This document shows positions 15,034 to 20,790 of a stretch of 20,790 bases of DNA, one piece after another. Positions within the stretch are counted from its first letter, which is position 1; each line of letters starts with the position of its first letter. This DNA is from JALUUH01 sp964636675. Lineage in GTDB: Bacteria > Pseudomonadota > Gammaproteobacteria > S012-40. The notes beneath the pieces are model-generated. The model saw only the letters and a program-made list of their open reading frames with translations. It made no database searches and was not told where the DNA came from. The position numbers and the translations under genes were made by a program. The DNA lies in NCBI GenBank assembly GCA_964636675.1, contig CAZWUO010000048.1:1-20790 (forward strand), in the 5' to 3' direction.

Positions 15034-17922
15034 ATGGATTCCAGCAAATCTAAAATACGAACTAAGTTTTTCATCAGCTTAAATTGGAAAGTTATCGGTA
15101 CAATTATTTTGTTCACGATATCTTTAAATGCTCTTTTCTTTTATAGTGCCGAAAGAAAACACGAAAAAGAATCCTTAGAAAAACGCCAAGCCATAAAACT
15201 CAAAAACGAAACAGCATTTGTTGAGTTATCAAATTTATCCATGTTACGGCTACAACAATATGCTGAAATGATTGTTTCTTTCAAAGAAATAAGATCGACC
15301 ATCGATCAGCGTGACCTGGAGCAGCTAACCCATAATTTAACGACACTTTGGCCCGTTTTAGAATTTAACTTAGAATTGGATTTGGTGTCTTTTTTTGACC
15401 ACCAAAGTAATTTAATTTTTTCTAGCAGCAGCGCTTTGACAAAATTCAATGAATGGAAAGATTTAGTTGTTAAAATTAAAAAAGTGAACTCCGATGGCAA
15501 ACCTCAATCTAGCGTTATCTGCTCAATCACCTGCTTACACATCGTCATCTTACCGATTCTTTCAGGCAACGGAGAGTTTGGAGCTATCTTGCTTGGCGCC
15601 TCGCTGGCTGAAACTTTATACAGTTTTTCCCGTTCACAAACCCTTGATGTCGGCATTCTCATCGAAAGCTCAAACGATACAAAAACAGATCTCAGTCATT
15701 GGAATTATGATATATCTCTGATTACAAATAATAACGAAACTTCTAAGCTATTACGTTACTTAAACCGAACTTATGACTTAGAACAAGCGCTTGACTCTGC
15801 GCAAAACTTTCGCTTTGAAAACCGGCTATATGCGGTAAACTTTCTACCCCTAAACCGTATATCGAATAACGACAATGGTTTTGTTCTGATGGTAGAAGAC
15901 ATCACTAAAGAACATCTCATTACTCTGAGCTATCTGACAGAAAACAGAAAATTTACTTTTATTACTACCGGATTGACGGCATTAATCCTGCTCTTAATAC
16001 TTTGGCCTGCGCTAAGACGCGTCAAAAATATTACGAGTGCTTTACCCCTCATTGCTCAAACGTCTTATGCACAAGCCAACAGTATTCTGGCCTTAAAAAA
16101 GCCTAATCGGTTTCATTCCGATGAAATTGATACTCTGGAAGTCGTTACTGTCCAGCTATCCCAGCAACTAAGCACACTTTACGAAAAAATTGATAGCCGC
16201 ACAAAGTTGCTTTTTCGAAAAATGGGGGAATTAAAAAACGAAAAAGAATTCATTCAAAAACTCTTTGATACGATGCCCTCTATTCTGATCACCTTAGATC
16301 ATAAGCTCAATATCACCTCGATCAATAAACACGGTTTAAATTTGTTGGAAAAAGAGGAAACCCATGTTTTAGAGTCCAACTTCCAACAAATTTTTAATTC
16401 TCCCGGCGATTCGTCAGAAAAAGATGCGCTGGTAGAGATTGCCTCTGGGAAGAGAGAGCATTTTGTTGTTGAAAAATCACTCAATACCACGAATACCAAA
16501 CCCCGAATCGTGAACTGGATCCATTCGCGTTTACACGGGAAAAATGGCCATAATGCAATTATTTTATCGGTTGGCACCGATGTTACTGCAAGGAAAGAAG
16601 CAGAAACCCGCATTACTTGGCTGGCCAATCACGATCCACTGACCAGCTTATATAATCGCTATTATTTTGGAGAAATGTTTGAGCGCACCCTAAAACACAG
16701 TGATCGCTATCAAACCAAAGGCGCATTGATGTTTTTAGACCTGGACAATTTCAAATATATCAATGATACCCAGGGACATTTTGCCGGCGACACACTCATA
16801 AAATCGGTTAGTTCAGTGTTGTCCTCCGCCACCCGCGAAACAGATATTGTCGCGCGCATCGGCGGTGACGAGTTCGCTATCGTCATTCCTAATATTGATG
16901 AAACGGGAGCAACCTCATTTGCGCGAAAAATTAACAATAAAATTGGTGCTATAAAGCTACCCGCTTTAGGAGGAAATATGCGCACCACGACGAGTATTGG
17001 CATCACACTCTTCCCCGAGCACGGTAATGATGTCGATGACCTGCTCTCAAAAGCGGACATTGCCATGTATCAAGCGAAAGAAAGTGGCCGCAGTGGCTGG
17101 CATTTATTTTCTTCCGATGAAAAAGTACGCGCAAAATTAGAGAGCCAAATCACCTGGAAAAGCAGGATAGAAGACTCCTTAAAATTCGACAAGTTCAAGC
17201 TCTTATATCAACCCATCGTAGACATAAGAACCCAAGTTATTTCCCATTACGAAGTCTTGTTACGCATGGTAGATGCGAATAATAAGCTCATTTCTCCAAC
17301 ACCCTTTATTCAAGTCGCCGAGAAAACCGGTCTAATACGCGAACTTGATCAAATGGTCGTTTACAAAGCCGTTGAACAGCTGGTCTCGCTCAATGAAGAA
17401 GGCAGAAATATTTCTTTCGCGATCAATTTGTCGGCCCATAGCTTAACGAATAATAATATTTATACCTTGCTCAAAGAGCTACTCAATGAGGGTTCCATCA
17501 ATAGCGAACAACTCATATTTGAAATCACGGAAACGGCCATGTTAGAAAAAATTTCTGAGGCATCGCTACTCATTGAAAATATTCAAGCACTCGGCTGTCG
17601 ATTTGCGCTCGATGATTTCGGCGTAGGTTTTTCGTCTTTTTATTACTTAAAAAAACTACCGATAGAGTACATAAAAATCGATGGTGCCTTTATTCGAAAC
17701 CTTGAACATAATAAAGATGATCAAGCCATGGTTCGCGCGATAACGGAAGTCGCCTATACCTTGGGCAAACGAACCATCGCTGAATTTGTGGAAAATGAAA
17801 ACACCTTAAAATTACTCAAAGACTTCCAAGTTGACTTTGCCCAAGGTTATTTCATCGGCAAACCCGAAGAAACGTTTACCGTTCAGGCTAGAAATCGCCC
17901 GCCTAAATTAGAGATTGTCTAG
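15034..17922 (+). CDS. Membrane sensor PAS-GGDEF-EAL cyclic-di-GMP enzyme
   Basis: This 962-residue inner-membrane protein probably makes and/or degrades cyclic-di-GMP in response to a periplasmic signal. Layout: TM1 at about 20-38, a periplasmic sensor domain (about 40-305) with a CX3C pair (Cys163, Cys167), TM2 at about 307-328, a HAMP-like/coiled linker, PAS (about 405-525), GGDEF (about 530-690) and EAL (about 715-950). The GGDEF signature is intact at 610-614 and preceded at the standard distance by RETD, the inhibitory I-site. The EAL signature is EVL at 740-742. The other catalytic positions seem present: INLSA Asn, FEITE Glu, LDDFG Asp pair, IKID Lys, AEFVEN Glu and AQGYF Gln. Either activity is therefore possible. 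A GAG ribosome site lies before the ATG. It is the third gene of the unit with the PstS-like and porin-like genes. Confidence 0.93.
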   Translation: MDSSKSKIRTKFFISLNWKVIGTIILFTISLNALFFYSAERKHEKESLEKRQAIKLKNETAFVELSNLSMLRLQQYAEMIVSFKEIRSTIDQRDLEQLTHNLTTLWPVLEFNLELDLVSFFDHQSNLIFSSSSALTKFNEWKDLVVKIKKVNSDGKPQSSVICSITCLHIVILPILSGNGEFGAILLGASLAETLYSFSRSQTLDVGILIESSNDTKTDLSHWNYDISLITNNNETSKLLRYLNRTYDLEQALDSAQNFRFENRLYAVNFLPLNRISNNDNGFVLMVEDITKEHLITLSYLTENRKFTFITTGLTALILLLILWPALRRVKNITSALPLIAQTSYAQANSILALKKPNRFHSDEIDTLEVVTVQLSQQLSTLYEKIDSRTKLLFRKMGELKNEKEFIQKLFDTMPSILITLDHKLNITSINKHGLNLLEKEETHVLESNFQQIFNSPGDSSEKDALVEIASGKREHFVVEKSLNTTNTKPRIVNWIHSRLHGKNGHNAIILSVGTDVTARKEAETRITWLANHDPLTSLYNRYYFGEMFERTLKHSDRYQTKGALMFLDLDNFKYINDTQGHFAGDTLIKSVSSVLSSATRETDIVARIGGDEFAIVIPNIDETGATSFARKINNKIGAIKLPALGGNMRTTTSIGITLFPEHGNDVDDLLSKADIAMYQAKESGRSGWHLFSSDEKVRAKLESQITWKSRIEDSLKFDKFKLLYQPIVDIRTQVISHYEVLLRMVDANNKLISPTPFIQVAEKTGLIRELDQMVVYKAVEQLVSLNEEGRNISFAINLSAHSLTNNNIYTLLKELLNEGSINSEQLIFEITETAMLEKISEASLLIENIQALGCRFALDDFGVGFSSFYYLKKLPIEYIKIDGAFIRNLEHNKDDQAMVRAITEVAYTLGKRTIAEFVENENTLKLLKDFQVDFAQGYFIGKPEETFTVQARNRPPKLEIV

Positions 17923-17947
17923 AAAAACCAATACCTGCTACGAATAG

Positions 17948-17958
17948 ATACGTATAAT
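17948..17958 (+). promoter_or_regulatory. Candidate -10 box overlapping an 8-bp palindrome before dctQ
   Basis: TATAAT at 17953-17958 lies 28 bases before the dctQ ATG and overlaps the palindrome ATACGTAT (17948-17955). A wider inverted pair AAACCA (17925-17930) and TGGTTT (17964-17969) surrounds it. No acceptable -35 is present. It could be a regulated TRAP promoter, or chance in AT-rich DNA. Confidence 0.3.
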
Positions 17959-17986
17959 AAGGCTGGTTTCCATACTCGGCTGAGAA

Positions 17987-18538
17987 ATGCGCCCGCTACT
18001 GTTTTTTATTCATCAATATATACGCTTTGCAAGGCTGATAAACCTCGTCATCGGCAAAACCATCCCTTGGTTATGCTTACTCATGGTATTGGTAACCTTT
18101 GCCATTGTGCTGCTTCGATATGCGTTCAATTATGGCAATATTGCCATGCAGGAATCCGTGCTTTACATGCATGCCTCGGTTTTTATGTTAGCAGCCGCTT
18201 ACACATTAAACCGCAATCAACATGTTCGTGTCGATATTTTCTATCATCGACTGACTGCATCCGCAAAAGCTTGGGTTAATGTGGGTGGCACGCTGTTGTT
18301 ACTACTTCCGGTTTGTGGGTTTATTTTATGGAGTAGTTCGGAGTACGTCTTCGAATCCTGGAAACTGCAAGAGAGATCGCGCGAAGCCGGTGGACTACCC
18401 TTTGTATACTTACTCAAAAGCAACATAATTTTACTCGCTATCTTGCTGATAATTCAAGGAATATCTGATTTACTGCAAAATCTATTAATTATATTTAAAC
18501 GACAACCCTTGCCTGTTGATTCGATAAATAATGTTTGA
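17987..18538 (+). CDS. TRAP transporter small permease subunit (DctQ family)
   Basis: DctQ is the four-helix small membrane subunit of tripartite ATP-independent periplasmic (TRAP) transporters, which use a Na+ gradient and a periplasmic binding protein to import organic acids or similar solutes. The 183 residues show four hydrophobic helices (about 27-48, 62-79, 100-121 and 144-163). The segment QESVLYMHASVFMLAAAYTLNRNQHVRVDIFY is typical of the subgroup often annotated as mannitol/chloroaromatic or alpha-keto acid transport. The ATG at 17987 has only a weak GAG site. The next gene overlaps it by 8 bases, showing translational coupling. No DctP binding-protein gene is adjacent on either side. 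Confidence 0.9.
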   Translation: MRPLLFFIHQYIRFARLINLVIGKTIPWLCLLMVLVTFAIVLLRYAFNYGNIAMQESVLYMHASVFMLAAAYTLNRNQHVRVDIFYHRLTASAKAWVNVGGTLLLLLPVCGFILWSSSEYVFESWKLQERSREAGGLPFVYLLKSNIILLAILLIIQGISDLLQNLLIIFKRQPLPVDSINNV

Positions 18539-19919
18539 AGAATTTATGCCCCTCATCATGTTCGCCGTCATCTGCGGTGTACTCCTGCTCGGTTACCCGG
18601 TCGCATTTACGCTTGCAGGCACTTCCCTCGCCTTTGCGTGGATAGGCTGGGAACTAGAAATTTTTGACGAAGACTTCCTGTTTGCATTACCTAACCGTCT
18701 ATACGGAATTATGACTAACCAAATTTTGCTTGCCGTGCCTTTATTTGTGTTTATGGGTGTTTTGCTGGAAAAATCAAAGATTGCGGAAGACCTGCTGGAA
18801 AATATGGGCAAATTGTTTGGCAAAATGCGCGGCGGCCTAGGGATATCCGTAACACTCGTCGGGATGTTACTCGCCGCCAGCACCGGTATTGTCGGCGCGA
18901 CCGTGGTCACTATGGGTTTGCTTGCTTTACCAACAATGTTACGCCGTGGATATGATCCCGCTCTTTCCGCTGGGACTATCTGTGCCTCCGGAACATTGGG
19001 ACAAATTATCCCGCCGTCAATTATCTTAGTACTGCTCGGCGATGTATTGTCCTCCGCTTATCAACAAGCTCAGTTGGATATGGGCATATTTTCGCCTAAT
19101 ACGCTATCAGTCGGTGACTTATTTGCGGGAGCGATGATACCTGGCCTGCTTCTCGTGACCTTATATATTACTTACTTATTGATTGTCGCCATGGTAAAAC
19201 CCGCCGCAATGCCCGCATTAACAACCGATGAGCAAATGTCCCATAATGGGTTTAGCTTTTATCTATTGATAAAGGGCTTGGCTCCGGCTTTATTGCTCAT
19301 CATTGGGGTTCTCGGGTCAATTTTAGGCGGTATCGCGACTCCCACTGAAGCCGCTTCGGTAGGCGCAATGGGCGCTCTGTTACTTGCATTACTCAAAAAA
19401 CAGTTAAATAGGAAAGTACTCACGGAAGTCGTGCAACAAACGACCTTGGTGAGCAGTATGGTCTTTATGATCCTCATTGGTGCAGCCTTTTTTGCGCTGG
19501 TGTTTAGAGGCTTTGGCGGTGATGAACTCGTTCACGAATTGTTAAGCGACCTACCTGGAGAAACTTTTGGCGCCCTCGTCGTGGTCATGTTAATTATGTT
19601 TTTACTTGGCTTCGTATTAGACTTTATAGAAATTACTTTTATCGTAGTGCCCATTGTAGGCCCCGTTTTATTAGTCATGGGCGTGGACCCAGTATGGCTG
19701 GGAATTATGATTGCGCTTAATTTACAAACCTCTTTTTTAACCCCCCCCTTCGGCTTCGCATTATTTTATCTACGCGGGGTGGCTGAAAACACCGTTACTA
19801 CTCTGCAAATCTACAAAGGGGTCACACCGTTTATTATTATCCAGTTGCTCACTTTAGCAATGATCGGGTTTTGGCCAGAATTGGCAACGTGGTTGCCCGG
19901 AATAATTTACGGAGAATAA
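18531..19919 (+). CDS. TRAP transporter large permease subunit (DctM family)
   Basis: DctM is the main ion-coupled translocation subunit of TRAP transporters in the inner membrane. The 462 residues form about 12 hydrophobic helices. Family signatures include LGYPVAFTLAGTSLAFA, the conserved STGIVGATVVTMGLLALP loop, GTICASGTLGQIIPPSI, the GGIATPTEAASVGAMGALLLAL repeat, LGFVLDFIEITFIVVPI and LQTSFLTPPFGFALFYLRG. The length and the SVGDLFAGAMIPGL segment fit the mannitol/chloroaromatic (Tak-like) branch, which runs longer than C4-dicarboxylate DctM. The ATG lies inside the end of dctQ (overlap 18531-18538). The substrate is not determinable here, since specificity lies in the missing binding protein. 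The next gene lies on the opposite strand and converges. Confidence 0.93.
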   Translation: MFEEFMPLIMFAVICGVLLLGYPVAFTLAGTSLAFAWIGWELEIFDEDFLFALPNRLYGIMTNQILLAVPLFVFMGVLLEKSKIAEDLLENMGKLFGKMRGGLGISVTLVGMLLAASTGIVGATVVTMGLLALPTMLRRGYDPALSAGTICASGTLGQIIPPSIILVLLGDVLSSAYQQAQLDMGIFSPNTLSVGDLFAGAMIPGLLLVTLYITYLLIVAMVKPAAMPALTTDEQMSHNGFSFYLLIKGLAPALLLIIGVLGSILGGIATPTEAASVGAMGALLLALLKKQLNRKVLTEVVQQTTLVSSMVFMILIGAAFFALVFRGFGGDELVHELLSDLPGETFGALVVVMLIMFLLGFVLDFIEITFIVVPIVGPVLLVMGVDPVWLGIMIALNLQTSFLTPPFGFALFYLRGVAENTVTTLQIYKGVTPFIIIQLLTLAMIGFWPELATWLPGIIYGE

Positions 19920-19949
19920 TCTTAGGAAAAGCAGTCAAATGACCGGCCC

Positions 19950-20790
19950 TTAGTAAATATTACCGTTATTAATTTTAAATACACGACCCTTGATATCTTC
20001 GGTCATTTTCTTCACTCGATTCCCAATGCGTATCGTTGTACCTGCGAATAATTCAATTTTCACATCTATTTTCCCGTCTTTGCAACGCTTAGTTTCTTTT
20101 CTAAGTAGTGACTTATGCGCGTCGAGGACTAAATATTCTCTAAACACAATGCCTCTTTGCGACAATACCTTGTGATATAACTGGGATGAATCATTTTGTT
20201 GGGTGCGCGCAGCAAGGATGATTGACTCGAATTTTTTTAGTTTTGCTAGCACTCCGGAAAGTTTCACAATCACTTCATTCAATTTTATTTTTGCTGAGCC
20301 ATCATCAGAAATTTCAAGCTCCGTTTTGATGCCCGCAATAGATCCAACAGTATTCGCACTAATTAAAATCCCGGAGCGTATCTTGCCCCCCACTATTTTT
20401 CCAGATTTACTCGAGACTCCACCCACAATGATTTCATTAAATGCGCTTAACTCACAGCGCGAAACTAGTTCCTTAACAAAAATAACATCACCCGATTTCA
20501 CTCGCACATTCTCGACGACATTGAGTGATATGGTACCTTTAGCCTGAAGTAAAACCGCTTGAGGGTTTAGCTTTCCCTGCTGATCAAATACCTCACCGCG
20601 ACCAATCACTGAACCACGTACAATAATATTTCCACCCGCAGATATATTCGCTGCCTCTACCACACCTTCGATCAATACATCTCCCGTAGCTTCTATATTC
20701 ATGTTGGTAGCCACATCACCCTGCACATGAACACAACCATCAAATACAATATCCCCATTGGCTAAATCAACATTTTTCACCTGCAGGATA
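19950..20790 (-). CDS. FapA/DUF342-family polymer-forming protein, N-terminus off-window
   Basis: The reading frame is open to the right edge (residues ILQ precede the GTG at 20780), so this is the C-terminal 280 residues of a longer protein; family members are typically 450-700 residues. The segment VDLANGDIVFDGCVHVQGDV is a hallmark of the FapA (DUF342) family. It is followed by right-handed beta-helix rungs (GDVLIEGVVEAANISAGGNIIVRG, KGTISLNVVENVRVKSGDVIFVKEL, SGKIVGGKIRSGILISANTVG) and a charged C-terminal helix region. FapA proteins have been described as flagellar-assembly or sensor-associated polymers; no flagellar or chemotaxis gene is seen here. It converges with dctM, leaving 30 bp between stop codons. 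Confidence 0.85.
   Translation of the reverse strand, partial: ILQVKNVDLANGDIVFDGCVHVQGDVATNMNIEATGDVLIEGVVEAANISAGGNIIVRGSVIGRGEVFDQQGKLNPQAVLLQAKGTISLNVVENVRVKSGDVIFVKELVSRCELSAFNEIIVGGVSSKSGKIVGGKIRSGILISANTVGSIAGIKTELEISDDGSAKIKLNEVIVKLSGVLAKLKKFESIILAARTQQNDSSQLYHKVLSQRGIVFREYLVLDAHKSLLRKETKRCKDGKIDVKIELFAGTTIRIGNRVKKMTEDIKGRVFKINNGNIY

Noticed and set aside
1..20790. attC sites, CRISPR array, tRNA or rRNA genes
   Set aside because: I looked for paired core sites next to intI, regularly spaced repeats and cloverleaf-like or rRNA-like segments and saw none. Cassettes, if any, would be left of the window.

Overview
The window reads as a gammaproteobacterial chromosome segment. The gltB-gltD-hemE order, an SrkA-type kinase gene, a PEP-CTERM/exosortase-type acyltransferase, a large GGDEF/EAL protein and a TRAP transporter fit an aquatic or marine, moderately AT-leaning gammaproteobacterium. 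I cannot name the genus from sequence alone. No tRNA, rRNA or CRISPR array was seen.

Left end (1-916): remains of an integron integrase gene. It is open at the left edge, has lost about 120 central codons including the first catalytic Arg, and is frameshifted just before its canonical C-terminus. Next to it is a 237-bp non-coding element (577-813) with 17-bp terminal inverted repeats of the IS1380/ISEcp1 type, almost matching 5-bp flanks and a nested palindrome. Any attI site and cassette array would lie off the left edge, because intI points right.

Middle-left (917-5309): an AGCS Na+/amino-acid symporter gene (+), then three minus-strand genes. These are a very short receiver-like protein of two-component type, an SrkA (RdoA/YihE) stress kinase, and an unrecognised exported protein that looks like an outer-membrane barrel. 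A 400-bp gene-poor stretch follows; it holds an unexplained 64-codon open frame and a perfect hairpin.

Core (5310-12332): gltB, gltD and hemE in one direction. The first two encode both subunits of NADPH glutamate synthase; hemE encodes uroporphyrinogen decarboxylase. Two inverted repeats separate hemE from a convergent LuxI-like acyltransferase gene.

Right half (12442-20790): the acyltransferase gene (-) is divergent from a tight three-gene unit. That unit encodes a small PstS-like periplasmic binding-domain protein, an outer-membrane porin-like protein, and a membrane-anchored sensor-PAS-GGDEF-EAL protein. The geometry suggests ligand passage through the outer membrane, periplasmic capture and cyclic-di-GMP output, and it is the best candidate here for an undescribed system. 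Then come the overlapping TRAP permease genes dctQ and dctM with no binding-protein gene beside them. A FapA/DUF342-family gene (-) runs off the right edge.
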